Below, piece by piece: positions 43,506-52,123 of a stretch of 64,000 nt of DNA. Position 1 is the first letter of the stretch; each line of letters opens with the position of its first letter. The notes beneath the pieces are model-generated. The model was not told the DNA's origin and searched no databases. It worked only from the letters and a program-made list of their open reading frames with translations. The stretch is from Gordonia soli NBRC 108243 (GTDB taxonomy: Bacteria; Actinomycetota; Actinomycetes; Mycobacteriales; Mycobacteriaceae). A program made the translations under genes and the position numbers. The stretch is taken from contig NZ_BANX01000026.1 in assembly GCF_000334455.1 (NCBI RefSeq), positions 62,001-126,000 on the forward strand, written 5' to 3'.

Positions 43506-46500
43506 ATGCGCGTCTCCTGTTCGATGGCCGGGGTCCAGAGCGTACGGGCCAGCGCACAGAAGAACGGTTCGCCCGGGGCGGCGTCCAGAACTCCTGCAGC
43601 GGCCTGCGGTGCTGGGCCGAGCAGATCGTCGAACGCCACCGGCGACGTCGGATCGCCCGCAAAGGTCAGTCGCAGGTACGAACTGGTCGACTCGAAGCCC
43701 CGCTCGTACTCGTTGCGCGCCGCGGCCAGCGCCTCGCGCGGGTCGCGTGTGCTCGACAGGCGCTCGGCGTACACCGCCCCCGGCTGTAGCGGCAAGGGCA
43801 GCGGAACCCGGAGGCCCAGATCGCGGATGCCGACCAACGAGGTGATCTCGGCGAGCGGGTCGGCAGGGACGGTGAACTCCGACCGGGCGACCCGGCGAGA
43901 CCGTGAACTTCGGCGACCGACGGCGACACTCGAGTCGACGGTGGCAGCGGTCGTCCCACCGGCAGCCAGCGCCAGCAACCGGACCCACGCCCCGAGTCGT
44001 TGTCGTGGCCGGAGGGTCGAGTACGTGGCGGTGGAGATCCGCCGCCCGAACACGTCGCCGATCGTGCCCTGCACGCGACGACCACCGGTCAACGTGACGA
44101 CGATGTCACGACTCTCCCGCTCCCCTGATCGCAGGGACACCGCTGCGTCGAAGACCGCACCCACGGCGTCGACCACGTCGCGGAGCTCGGCGGTACCGAG
44201 GGCGAACGGCGGCAACGTCCCACGGCGGAGCTCGGCTGCCTGGCACGCCACCAGATCTGCGCCGGCGAGCAGACCGGCCAGCAACCGGTCCCCGACGGCC
44301 CAGCGGTCGAGTGGTTCGAGAGCCACGTCGAGGTGATCCGGATGCGGTTGGTCGTCGTCGGGTATGCGGGCACCGAGACGCTGACGCAGGAAGCCCGCGA
44401 TCGGGTCGTTGAGGAAGGTGATCAGGTCTGCGAGATCGACGTCGCCGGCCCCCGGACTCCCCACCACTGCCGTGCTGAGCGGCGGCACGCGCTGCGGCTC
44501 TTCACGAAGCGCTCGAGCGCCTGCGGCGAGGGCACTGTCGAACCCGAACGGACCGTCGACACCACGCACCGCGCCGGGGCGGAAGTTGCGCGCGTCGAAC
44601 GCGTGCAGACTGTGTCGACGGACCAGCCCGGCGTCGTCGGGTTCCGCACCGACGAGGGCGGCGACGGTGTCCACCAGTTCACTCACCACCACCGCTGGTG
44701 GTGTCCGTACGCCGGAAACAGGATCGGCGCCGCTGTAGAAGACCAAGAGGTTCTCTGACGCCGCACCGATCGCGTCGAGGAACAGTTGGCGATCCTCGTC
44801 GCGCGGGCTCCGCTCACCGACGAGCGGATCGCGTCCGAGCAGGTCGTCACCGTCGATGCGTTGCACCCGGGGGAAGCTGTCCGCGTCCACGCCGAGCAAC
44901 ACGACGACCCGATGTGGCACTGCGCGCATCGGCACCATGGAACACACCGTCAGTTCACCGGTCCGGAAGTTCGCCCTGGTCGGTCGGCCGGCGACGAGGG
45001 CGGTCATCATGTCGCGGATGTCGGCGAGTCGGATCCGCGTCGCTTCCGAGCCACCAGCCGCCGGAGCGTCGACACCCACCGCACCGCGATCGGCGACTGC
45101 GTCCGGATCGCCGCCGGTGCCGTCGGTGGATTCGGTGCCCAACATCTCCGAGATCGCGCGGATCGCCTGTGCGCGCTGCCATTCCTCGCCGGTGTCGGGC
45201 AGCGTCAGCTGGTCGATGAGGTCCACGATCGACGTCCGCCAGCCCGCAGCCGATCTGGGTTGGGCCATGGAGTCGACCACCGAGCCGAGTCGCTCGACGA
45301 ACTCCATCAGTCGTCCCGCCAGATCGATCGATGTGCTGTCCACACCACCGAGCGGGAGCGAGGTGTCCAACCACTCGCGGTCACTCTCGTCGGCCACCAC
45401 TCCGAGCGCGATCCGGTCGAGACCGCTCGCGAAGGTTCCCTGGCGGAAGCCCTTGAGTCCATATCGATCACGCTGGGTGTCGTCGATGGCCCATCGGATC
45501 TGGCCTGCCGCCACCCACTCCCGGACCACGTCGAGGTCGTCGTCGGTCAGCGCGAAGCGGGCCCGGACCGGCGGTCTGCCGAGCAGGTCGACGACGTCAC
45601 CGGCCGACGCGCGACCGGCCGCCAGTTCGACCACCGCCGCGACCACGTCGAGAATCGGGTTCACCTGTCGGAGACCGCGGTCGGCGAGCCGCACGCGGAG
45701 CTGGAACGCCGGGTGGCCGATGGGCCCCTCTCCCAACCCGGGTTGACCGAAGGCGCCCCGGATGAGCGGTGCGAACGTCTCCACGTCGGGGCACATCACG
45801 ACGACGTCACGCGGCTGCAGCGTCGGATCGGACTGGAACAGGTGCAGCAGACGATCCCGGAGTACCTCGACCTGGCGTTCGGGTCCGTGGCAGGCGTGGA
45901 TCTCGACCGTGTCGTCGGCGTCGACCGAATCAGTGTCGAGGCGGTCGGCGGCGATACCGCGCTGCAAGGCCGCCAGCACGGTGGCGGGCGTGTCCGGTCG
46001 CGCCGGATGGTGCTGATCGACGTCGACGACCGGGAGCAACCGGAGCTGGAGTTCCTGCACGTCCCTGGACAGGCTGGCCACGAGTGGGTGACGCACCGGC
46101 ACCGCGGGGCGTTCCGATCGACGTGCGGCCGCCCTCGTCCCATGTGTATCGGTCGACTCGCCGATCGTCTGCCACAACGACGGCGAGGGATGCGGGACGA
46201 ACAGGTGCACGTCGCGATGTACCGCGACAGCCGACAGGACCCGCAGCGCGGTCTCGGACAGCCGGGTCGGTCCGACGACGGCCAGACGTTCCGGCAGGTC
46301 GAGTGCCTCCGGTCGGTCTCGCACCAGATCGCAAGCGCGACCCAGGATCTCAGCGGGATGGGGCTTGCCGACGAGGTCACGCACGCGGCGCCAGAGGTCG
46401 GGTTGCCACGACATGTCGGCGGGCACCGGTGCACCGGCACCGTCGGTGTCCGTGCCGGCCGCCCAGTCCACGATGACGTCCGGGCGTTGCCTCCCGTAGC

Positions 46501-46966
46501 CGTGGAATAGTCCGGCGATATGGCGTGCGGTCGCATAGCGGCGGCCGATCCGGTGGGCGTCGGGACGCGCGGCACCCGATCCCAGGTGTCGTGCGAGCAC
46601 CGCCATCCGCGGATCGTCGAGCATGTCGTCGACCGCACGCAACACCGGCCAGCACAGGGCATCCGGTCGCCACGGATCGCGTTCTGCGGCAGCCAGATCG
46701 ACATGGCCGCCGGCGATGACGGCCGCGTCGATGACCGCATCGGCCACCGCGTTCGGTGACGAGAAGTCGATGTTCGCCGCCACCCCGTCGGCGAGGCCGC
46801 TGCCGCCGAGTCGCACCGCCAGGTGCTGCTGCAGCCACCGTTCGACGCCGCGTGCTGGGACCGCCACGATCTCGGTCGCCATCACGTCGGCGAGTGGCAC
46901 GGCGAGAACGTCGGTCAGCGCATCGGCGAGGACGTCGGCGCGCTCCGCACGGTGGAGGTGGAACAT
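43502..46966 (-). CDS. recC: Exodeoxyribonuclease V gamma subunit, RecC
   Basis: A 1154-residue RecC with the amino-terminal helicase-like fold (MFHLHRAERADVLADAL, ATEIVAVPARGVERWLQQHLA), WQPDLWRRVRDLVG, VVMCPDVETFAPLI, and the carboxy-terminal nuclease-like fold (NLLVFYSGADP...). RecC holds the complex together and scans for the Chi-type sequence; catalytic residues are degenerate as in other RecCs. It starts 45 bp after a thioesterase gene on the same strand, so the two may be co-transcribed. Gene order recC-recB-recD matches M. tuberculosis Rv0631c-Rv0629c. Confidence 0.95.
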   Translation of the reverse strand: MFHLHRAERADVLADALTDVLAVPLADVMATEIVAVPARGVERWLQQHLAVRLGGSGLADGVAANIDFSSPNAVADAVIDAAVIAGGHVDLAAAERDPWRPDALCWPVLRAVDDMLDDPRMAVLARHLGSGAARPDAHRIGRRYATARHIAGLFHGYGRQRPDVIVDWAAGTDTDGAGAPVPADMSWQPDLWRRVRDLVGKPHPAEILGRACDLVRDRPEALDLPERLAVVGPTRLSETALRVLSAVAVHRDVHLFVPHPSPSLWQTIGESTDTHGTRAAARRSERPAVPVRHPLVASLSRDVQELQLRLLPVVDVDQHHPARPDTPATVLAALQRGIAADRLDTDSVDADDTVEIHACHGPERQVEVLRDRLLHLFQSDPTLQPRDVVVMCPDVETFAPLIRGAFGQPGLGEGPIGHPAFQLRVRLADRGLRQVNPILDVVAAVVELAAGRASAGDVVDLLGRPPVRARFALTDDDLDVVREWVAAGQIRWAIDDTQRDRYGLKGFRQGTFASGLDRIALGVVADESDREWLDTSLPLGGVDSTSIDLAGRLMEFVERLGSVVDSMAQPRSAAGWRTSIVDLIDQLTLPDTGEEWQRAQAIRAISEMLGTESTDGTGGDPDAVADRGAVGVDAPAAGGSEATRIRLADIRDMMTALVAGRPTRANFRTGELTVCSMVPMRAVPHRVVVLLGVDADSFPRVQRIDGDDLLGRDPLVGERSPRDEDRQLFLDAIGAASENLLVFYSGADPVSGVRTPPAVVVSELVDTVAALVGAEPDDAGLVRRHSLHAFDARNFRPGAVRGVDGPFGFDSALAAGARALREEPQRVPPLSTAVVGSPGAGDVDLADLITFLNDPIAGFLRQRLGARIPDDDQPHPDHLDVALEPLDRWAVGDRLLAGLLAGADLVACQAAELRRGTLPPFALGTAELRDVVDAVGAVFDAAVSLRSGERESRDIVVTLTGGRRVQGTIGDVFGRRISTATYSTLRPRQRLGAWVRLLALAAGGTTAATVDSSVAVGRRSSRSRRVARSEFTVPADPLAEITSLVGIRDLGLRVPLPLPLQPGAVYAERLSSTRDPREALAAARNEYERGFESTSSYLRLTFAGDPTSPVAFDDLLGPAPQAAAGVLDAAPGEPFFCALARTLWTPAIEQETRI

Positions 46967-47011
46967 CCTGGTGGCCTCTCGATCTCGAGACGGACTACGT
47001 CGTGGGCGATG

Positions 47012-47443
47012 TCACCGGCGATCGTGGAACGGTGCGCGCGGGCCCCGCCACCGCTCGAGTTCGGAGCGCAGATCGTCCTCCATCGGCGTGGGCCGTCCGG
47101 TCGCGGGATCGACCACCACCATCGTGGTCTCGGCCATCGCACAGGTGGTGCCGGACGCGTCGTCCAGGATCAAGGTCATGGTGAACGACGACGTACCCAA
47201 GCGACTCACCGACGCGTGGACCACCACCGGATCCGGGCTGTAGTCGAGGGTCGCGGTGAACTCGATGTCCTGCCGCGCGACGAGCATCGACAGGCGTGCC
47301 GGGCGCGTCGGGAACCAGGTGCTGAAGGCACGGACACGACTCTCCTCGAAGAGCCGCGCGAACTGGACGTTGTTGATGTGGTTGTTGATGTCCATGTCAC
47401 CCCAGCGGAGCTGGATCGACACGTCGAGAGACTGGTCCGTCAC
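47012..47443 (-). CDS. 4HBT-type acyl-CoA thioesterase
   Basis: A 143-residue hotdog protein with the 4-hydroxybenzoyl-CoA thioesterase signature RWGDMDINNHINNVQFARLFEESRV (Asp is the catalytic residue) and VHASVSRLGTSSFTMTLILDD. The GTG at 47443 is preceded by a TAGTGT -10 box at 7 nt, predicting a leaderless mRNA; the longer frame to 47878 has no support. It is the probable first gene of a thioesterase-recCBD transcript. Confidence 0.88.
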   Translation of the reverse strand: MTDQSLDVSIQLRWGDMDINNHINNVQFARLFEESRVRAFSTWFPTRPARLSMLVARQDIEFTATLDYSPDPVVVHASVSRLGTSSFTMTLILDDASGTTCAMAETTMVVVDPATGRPTPMEDDLRSELERWRGPRAPFHDRR

Positions 47444-47450
47444 GGTCAGC

Positions 47451-47456
47451 ACACTA
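47451..47456 (-). promoter_or_regulatory. -10 box of a leaderless promoter for the thioesterase (and perhaps recCBD)
   Basis: Minus-strand TAGTGT is 7 nt before GTG 47443. No other promoter-like element was noticed between this gene and recC, whose start is 45 bp after the thioesterase stop. Confidence 0.45.
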
Positions 47457-47675
47457 TCCGGCGGTGCCGACGCACCGCCGAGGACAACACGCTTCGCGAT
47501 GTCGCGACCAGCGCGGGGCCGAGACCGTAGACTCGCGACGAACGGTCGGCGACGCCGGGGGGCGTCGTGAGCAGGACGCGGCCGATCGGATGCGGGAGCG
47601 GTCGGCTCCGCCGTCGGTCGCGATCCACCGGGCGCCGGTGGCCGACGGCGACGACGCAGTGCGACGGGGGGACGC

Positions 47676-48302
47676 GTGATCATCGAGACGGCACGGATGT
47701 GGCTGCGCCCGGTGACCGTCGCCGATGTGGAGGACCTGGTCCGTCTCGACAGCGATCCCGAGGTCATGCGGTACGTCAGCGGCGGTGTCCCGACCCCACG
47801 CGAGGTCATCGAGAACTGGGTCGTCCCACGCGCCGAGGCCGAACGTCGCTCACACTCCACCGGGATGTGGGCAGCCATCGGCGGCTACGACCGGGCATTC
47901 CTCGGCTGGTTGTCGCTGCGAGCACCTCGGCACAGCCGGAGCTCCGAGCTGGAGTTGACCTATCGGCTGCATCGCTCGGCCTGGGGTCGCGGACTGGCGA
48001 CCGAGGCGGCGAGTGCCCTCATCGCGACGGCCTTCCAGCAGATCCGCGCCGACCGCGTGTTCGCGAGCACCACCGCGGCCAACGTCGGCTCGCGGCGCGT
48101 CATGGAGAAGGTGGGCATGCGACTCTCCGCGATCCATCTGTCCGACGCATGGGTGACCGGGGACGCCTCCGACGACTGGTCGTCCCGCGGGCACGGAGAG
48201 GTCGAGTACGAGGTGCTCAGGACCCACTGGGAGACCACGACCATGACGTGGTCGACGGCTGTTTCTCCCGACCGCTTCGGACATTCCGGCCTGACCGCCT
48301 GA
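47676..48302 (+). CDS. GNAT-family N-acetyltransferase
   Basis: A 208-residue RimJ/RimL-type acetyltransferase. The amino-terminal ETARMWLRPVTVADVEDLVRLDSDPEVMRYV is typical of the group, HRSAWGRGLATEAASALIATAF is the acetyl-CoA pyrophosphate-binding loop, and ASTTAANVGSRRVMEKVGM completes the fold. It acetylates an amino terminus or small amine; the target is unknown. The GTG at 47676 follows a GGGGGGA ribosome binding site. The 231-bp gap upstream holds a possible TAGACT -10 box near 47527 but no gene. Confidence 0.86.
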   Translation: MIIETARMWLRPVTVADVEDLVRLDSDPEVMRYVSGGVPTPREVIENWVVPRAEAERRSHSTGMWAAIGGYDRAFLGWLSLRAPRHSRSSELELTYRLHRSAWGRGLATEAASALIATAFQQIRADRVFASTTAANVGSRRVMEKVGMRLSAIHLSDAWVTGDASDDWSSRGHGEVEYEVLRTHWETTTMTWSTAVSPDRFGHSGLTA

Positions 48303-48318
48303 CCGTTCGTCGACTATT

Positions 48319-48330
48319 TGTCCGGACAAG
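48319..48330. promoter_or_regulatory. 12-bp palindrome upstream of ndh
   Basis: TTGTCCGGACAA is a perfect palindrome 96 bp before the ndh start, about 40-50 bp upstream of a putative TACCGT -10 box at 48365-48370. It is a possible regulator site; no family is assigned. Confidence 0.3.
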
Positions 48331-48425
48331 GGGTCCTCGGCGCGACCTGCGCGCGATGATTGTCTACCGTTGAGGGTGTGCGGCAGTGCATGCCGACAAC
48401 CGATCCAGGAGGAGATGTTTCTCTC

Positions 48426-49901
48426 ATGAGCAGCCCCACTCTCCAGACGCCGGCACGCCGACGGGTGGTCATCATCGGATCCGGGTTCGGGGGCCTCTTC
48501 GCAGCCCAGCGCCTGAGAAAGGCCGATGTCGACGTCACCCTCATCGCCCGCACGACCCACCACCTGTTCCAGCCGATGCTGTACCAGGTGGCCACCGGCA
48601 TCGTCTCCGAGGGTGAGATCGCCCCGGCTACCCGCGTCATCCTGCGCAAACAGCGCAACACGGCGGTCCTGCTCGGCGACGTCTTCGCGGTCGACCTGGA
48701 GCAGAAGACCGTCACCTCGCGGCTGCTCGAGCGCATCACGGTCACCCCGTACGACGACCTGATCATCGCCGCGGGCGCCGACCAGTCCTACTTCGGCAAC
48801 GATCACTTCGCCGAGTACGCCCCCGGCATGAAGACCATCGACCACGCGCTGGAGCTCCGCGGCCGCATCCTGGGCGCCTTCGAACAGGCCGAGCTGTCCG
48901 ACGATCCGGAAGAGCGTGCCCGGTTGCTGACCTTCGTCGTCGTCGGCGCCGGACCCACCGGTGTGGAGTTGGCGGGCCAGATCTCCGAGATGAGCGACAA
49001 GACCCTCAAGGGCACCTTCCGCAACATCGACCCGACCGAGGCGCGCGTGATCCTGCTCGACGCCGCGCCCGCGGTGCTGCCGCCGTTCGGTGAGAAGCTC
49101 GGCACCAAGGCCGCCCGACGCCTGGAGAGCATGGGGGTCGAGATCCAGCTCAACGCGATGGTCGTGGACGTCGACTACGACGGACTGGTCGTCAAGGAGA
49201 AGGACGGCACCACCCGCCGGATCGAATCCCAGTGCAAGGTCTGGTCGGCAGGCGTGCAGGCCAGCCCGCTGGGCAAGCAGTTGGCCGAACAGTCCGGGGT
49301 CGAACTGGACCGAGCGGGCCGCGTGAAGGTCCTCCCCGATCTGTCGATCCCCGGCCACCCCAACGTGTTCGTCGTCGGCGACATGATGGCCGTCGACGAC
49401 GTGCCCGGCGTCGCCCAGGGCGCGATCCAGGGTGGACGCTACGCGGCCGACGCCATCAAGGCCGAGATCAAGGGACAGACGCCGGACCAGCGCAAGCCGT
49501 TCAGCTATTACGACAAGGGCTCGATGGCCACGGTCTCCCGGTTCAGTGCCGTGATGCAGGTGCCCATCCCGGGGACGAAGAAGAAGTTCGAGACCGAGGG
49601 TTACTTCGCATGGCTCGGCTGGCTGGCCCTGCACCTCGTGTACCTGGTCGGCTTCCGCAACCGACTCAACACGTTGATCAACTGGTTCTTCGCCTTCAGC
49701 ACCCGCGGGCGCTCGCAACTGGCCGTCACCGAACAGCAGGTGTACGCGCGGACAGCGCTCGGCCAGTTGAGCGAACTGGAGAAGAAGTCGCTACCCGAGG
49801 TGGAGGCAGGCGCACTGGGTGCCGATCAGGCACCGGCCGCACCGTCGGAGACCACCAGCGAGGCCGACCGCGACGAGGAGCCGTCGACCCGGGCCGGCTG
49901 A
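48426..49901 (+). CDS. ndh: NADH dehydrogenase, type II (NDH-2)
   Basis: A 491-residue membrane-associated flavoprotein that passes electrons from NADH to menaquinone without pumping protons. FAD motif VVIIGSGFGGLFAAQRL near the start, RTTHHLFQPMLYQVATGI, NADH motif FVVVGAGPTGVELAGQI, and the second FAD motif PNVFVVGDMMAV. From memory it aligns closely along its length to M. tuberculosis Ndh (Rv1854c). A carboxy-terminal amphipathic/hydrophobic region (WLGWLALHLVYLVGFRNRLNTLINWFFAF) anchors it to the membrane. The ATG at 48426 is chosen with AGGAGG upstream; ATG 48390 is an in-frame alternative. It converges on ureD. Confidence 0.95.
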   Translation: MSSPTLQTPARRRVVIIGSGFGGLFAAQRLRKADVDVTLIARTTHHLFQPMLYQVATGIVSEGEIAPATRVILRKQRNTAVLLGDVFAVDLEQKTVTSRLLERITVTPYDDLIIAAGADQSYFGNDHFAEYAPGMKTIDHALELRGRILGAFEQAELSDDPEERARLLTFVVVGAGPTGVELAGQISEMSDKTLKGTFRNIDPTEARVILLDAAPAVLPPFGEKLGTKAARRLESMGVEIQLNAMVVDVDYDGLVVKEKDGTTRRIESQCKVWSAGVQASPLGKQLAEQSGVELDRAGRVKVLPDLSIPGHPNVFVVGDMMAVDDVPGVAQGAIQGGRYAADAIKAEIKGQTPDQRKPFSYYDKGSMATVSRFSAVMQVPIPGTKKKFETEGYFAWLGWLALHLVYLVGFRNRLNTLINWFFAFSTRGRSQLAVTEQQVYARTALGQLSELEKKSLPEVEAGALGADQAPAAPSETTSEADRDEEPSTRAG

Positions 49902-49921
49902 CCCGTACCACCTGATCGGTT

Positions 49922-50626
49922 CTACCTCGACGTGCCCCCGACCAGGGGCACGTCGAGTTCGTCTCGGAGCCGTCTCGCCGCCGTCGCCGTGTCGGCGATG
50001 GAGGTCGTCAGGCTCCCACCCCCGGCCAGGGTCATCCGACCGACGAGGTCGGTCGGCGAGACCGCGTCCGGTCGATGCTCGGGGTGGCGGAAGGTACTGC
50101 TCAGCCCCCGCGGCCGGGCATCCGCGGCGGACATCCGCAACCGGTGGCGCAGCACCGGCGCCGATCCGATGTCCACGTGAAGTGCCCCCTCCCACAGAGC
50201 ATCCCGGGCATCGCCGTCACGCTCGAGGGTGCGTCCCAACTGGACGTGCTCGGCCACCGACACGTCCGACCCGGGATCCGCGTGCAGTTCCGTGGTGGTG
50301 CGCAGCACCGCATCGGCGGCGACGATGGTCGGCTCGGGCTCGACGACCAGTCGCGCGCCGGCCCCGACCTCGATGTGCCATCGGATCTCGGAGTCGGCGC
50401 GGTCGAGCGCCGGGAGTGCGATCGTGGCGGCGACGCTCCGCATGGTCAGCCGGGCTCCCGGATGGACGCGGACGTCGACAGTGACCAGGTCGCCGCCCAG
50501 CGGAGTCGCCGCGGTCCCGATCAGATGCACAGTGTGGGCGCCGGTGCGCCGGACGGCCAGCCCCCCGACGCTGCGGAACCGTGGGGACCGTCCGGGTTCG
50601 GCGACGATCTCGACCTCGGTACGCAC
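49922..50626 (-). CDS. ureD: Urease accessory protein UreD
   Basis: A 234-residue protein that holds the urease apoenzyme with UreF and UreG while nickel is inserted. The segments DVRVHPGARLTMRSVAATIALP and RWHIEVGAGARLVVEPEPTI are typical of the UreD/UreH beta-rich fold; it is a short form, as in mycobacteria. GTG 50626 is 4 bp after the ureG stop. It is the last gene of ureABCFGD. Its 3' end contains the terminator stem. Confidence 0.88.
   Translation of the reverse strand: MRTEVEIVAEPGRSPRFRSVGGLAVRRTGAHTVHLIGTAATPLGGDLVTVDVRVHPGARLTMRSVAATIALPALDRADSEIRWHIEVGAGARLVVEPEPTIVAADAVLRTTTELHADPGSDVSVAEHVQLGRTLERDGDARDALWEGALHVDIGSAPVLRHRLRMSAADARPRGLSSTFRHPEHRPDAVSPTDLVGRMTLAGGGSLTTSIADTATAARRLRDELDVPLVGGTSR
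49926..49957. terminator. Bidirectional terminator hairpin between ndh and ureD
   Basis: Perfect 13-bp arms CTCGACGTGCCCC and GGGGCACGTCGAG surround a 6-nt loop. It lies just after the ndh stop and within the last dozen codons of ureD, so it can end both convergent transcripts while also coding for the UreD carboxy terminus. Confidence 0.7.
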
Positions 50627-50630
50627 CGCG

Positions 50631-51320
50631 CTACGGGGCGGCGACGGCCGCCGCGGCCAACTGTGCGCGAACCCAGTCGAGCACGTCAGTCGCCGATGGA
50701 TCGTCGGTGAGCGAGATCAGGGCTGTCGGTCGTCCTTCTCGGACCTTCTCGGCATCGCGTCGCATCACCGAGAGGTCTGCGTTGACGCGTTCCGCGAGGT
50801 CGGTCTTGTTGACCACCAACAGATCCGAGAACGTGACCCCAGGACCGCCCTTCCGCGGGACCTTGTCCCCACCGGCGACGTCGATGACGAAGATCTGCAC
50901 GTCGATCAGACCGGTCGAGAAGGTGGCGGTGAGGTTGTCGCCACCGGATTCGACCAGGATCAGATCTAGAGGTGGGTTCGCCGCCACCAGATCATCGATG
51001 GCGTCGAGGTTCGCGGTGATGTCGTCGCGAATCGCCGTGTGGGGGCAGCCGCCGGTCTGCACCGCGGTGATGCGTTCGTCGGGCAGCACCGCGTGACGGC
51101 GGAGGAAGTCGGCGTCCTCGGTGGTGTAGATGTCGTTGGTCAGCACCGCCACCGACAGTTCGTCACGCAGCTCCCGACACAGGGCTGCGACCAGTGCGGT
51201 CTTGCCGGAACCGACCGGACCACCGATCCCGATCCGCAGCGCCTCGCCGGGTTCGCGGTGTCGTCGCGGTCGATCGTGGTCGTGGGTGTGGGGCTGTCCG
51301 TCGATCAGATGCGGAGGCAA
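50631..51320 (-). CDS. ureG: Urease accessory GTPase UreG
   Basis: A 229-residue SIMIBI GTPase that drives nickel delivery to urease. A histidine-rich amino terminus (His at about 4, 11, 13, 15 and 21) may bind Ni, P-loop GGPVGSGKT is at residues 33-41, and downstream ESGGDN and NKTDL complete the GTPase pattern; the metal-binding Cys-Pro-His is in GGCPHTA. TTG 51320 is chosen: GGAG in a GAGGAGAGGAG run lies 5 nt upstream, and no ATG or GTG in frame is better. The reading frame extends upstream antisense to nothing recognised. A 9-bp inverted repeat occurs in the 109-bp gap before it (51342-51360). Confidence 0.92.
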   Translation of the reverse strand: MPPHLIDGQPHTHDHDRPRRHREPGEALRIGIGGPVGSGKTALVAALCRELRDELSVAVLTNDIYTTEDADFLRRHAVLPDERITAVQTGGCPHTAIRDDITANLDAIDDLVAANPPLDLILVESGGDNLTATFSTGLIDVQIFVIDVAGGDKVPRKGGPGVTFSDLLVVNKTDLAERVNADLSVMRRDAEKVREGRPTALISLTDDPSATDVLDWVRAQLAAAAVAAP

Positions 51321-51429
51321 CGGATCTCCTCTCCTCGGGTCGACCGGCACCGTGCCGGTCCTCAGTCGATGTGGTCGGTGAACAGATAGTCGGTGGTGGC
51401 CGGGCGGTCGGGGTGGACGGGATGGACGA

Positions 51430-52116
51430 TCAGGACATGAACAGCGGCATCGGTCGACGTTCGTGGCGTTCGGCGAGCACGTCGAGGGCCGGGTCGCTGA
51501 GGTCGGCGAGTCCGACGGCCGCGGCGGCGGCAACCCGTTCACATTCCGCGCCGAGGTCGGCGATGAGGATCGCCACGTCGGCCGGGTCCAGTGCGAGCAG
51601 TCGTTGTCCGGCCGTCGCCGAGCCGCTCACCGTGGTGTAGACCAGCACCAGCGCGGTGTGGAACCCGGAGAGGCGGCACGCCCGCCCGACTGCCCCGGAG
51701 ATCACCGGCAGGTGTGTGGTCGGTGCGTGCGCCGTCCAATCGCGCTCGGGCCACATCCGGCGGGCGAGGCGGGCCATCCCCCGTCCCTGCGCCAGCGACG
51801 CCTTGCGGGCGGCGGGCGACGGTGTCCGAGCGTCGGTCTCGACCTGTGCGCGACCGACATCGACGACATCGTCGGCAACCGCGGCGGCGATCGAGGCGGC
51901 CACCAGACCGCTGGTGGTCAGCCTCCGATGGAGATGGTCGGCCAACGAGGGCAGGCCACGGATCAGCCCGTCGGCGATCGCCTGCTCGACTCCACCGGAA
52001 TGGACGTGGCCGCCCACCGGCAGCCGGGAGTCGGCGAGGGTCAGCATCATGGCGAGCGGTGAGTTCGCGTACCGCCCGGGATGTGCTCCCTCCGAAGGGA
52101 TCTGCTCTGTGGTCAT
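51430..52116 (-). CDS. ureF: Urease accessory protein UreF
   Basis: A 228-residue helical protein bridging UreD and Ure[29 protein letters not shown] amino terminus (here preceded by ANSPLAM), a central [17 protein letters not shown], and carboxy-terminal [24 protein letters not shown], where the tail contacts UreG. It follows ureC by 7 bp in the same operon and would act with UreD as a nickel-channel assembly factor. Confidence 0.9.
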   Translation of the reverse strand: MTTEQIPSEGAHPGRYANSPLAMMLTLADSRLPVGGHVHSGGVEQAIADGLIRGLPSLADHLHRRLTTSGLVAASIAAAVADDVVDVGRAQVETDARTPSPAARKASLAQGRGMARLARRMWPERDWTAHAPTTHLPVISGAVGRACRLSGFHTALVLVYTTVSGSATAGQRLLALDPADVAILIADLGAECERVAAAAAVGLADLSDPALDVLAERHERRPMPLFMS

Positions 52117-52123
52117 GGTGTGC

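Noticed and set aside
40545..44336. A 1263-codon open frame on the plus strand opposite recB/recC
   Set aside because: It is antisense to two well-matched proteins, has low-complexity basic/acidic composition with no recognisable domain, and arises from the lack of stop codons in GC-rich DNA.
51342..51360. GACCGGCAC/GTGCCGGTC inverted repeat as terminator between ureF and ureG
   Set aside because: A one-base loop and location inside an operon whose last two genes are needed for urease assembly; more likely a processing hairpin or chance.
51362..51441. Small reading frame between ureF and ureG that reads like protein ([15 protein letters not shown])
   Set aside because: No ATG, GTG or TTG start in frame; UreF itself ends normally, so this is probably chance reading of GC-rich DNA.
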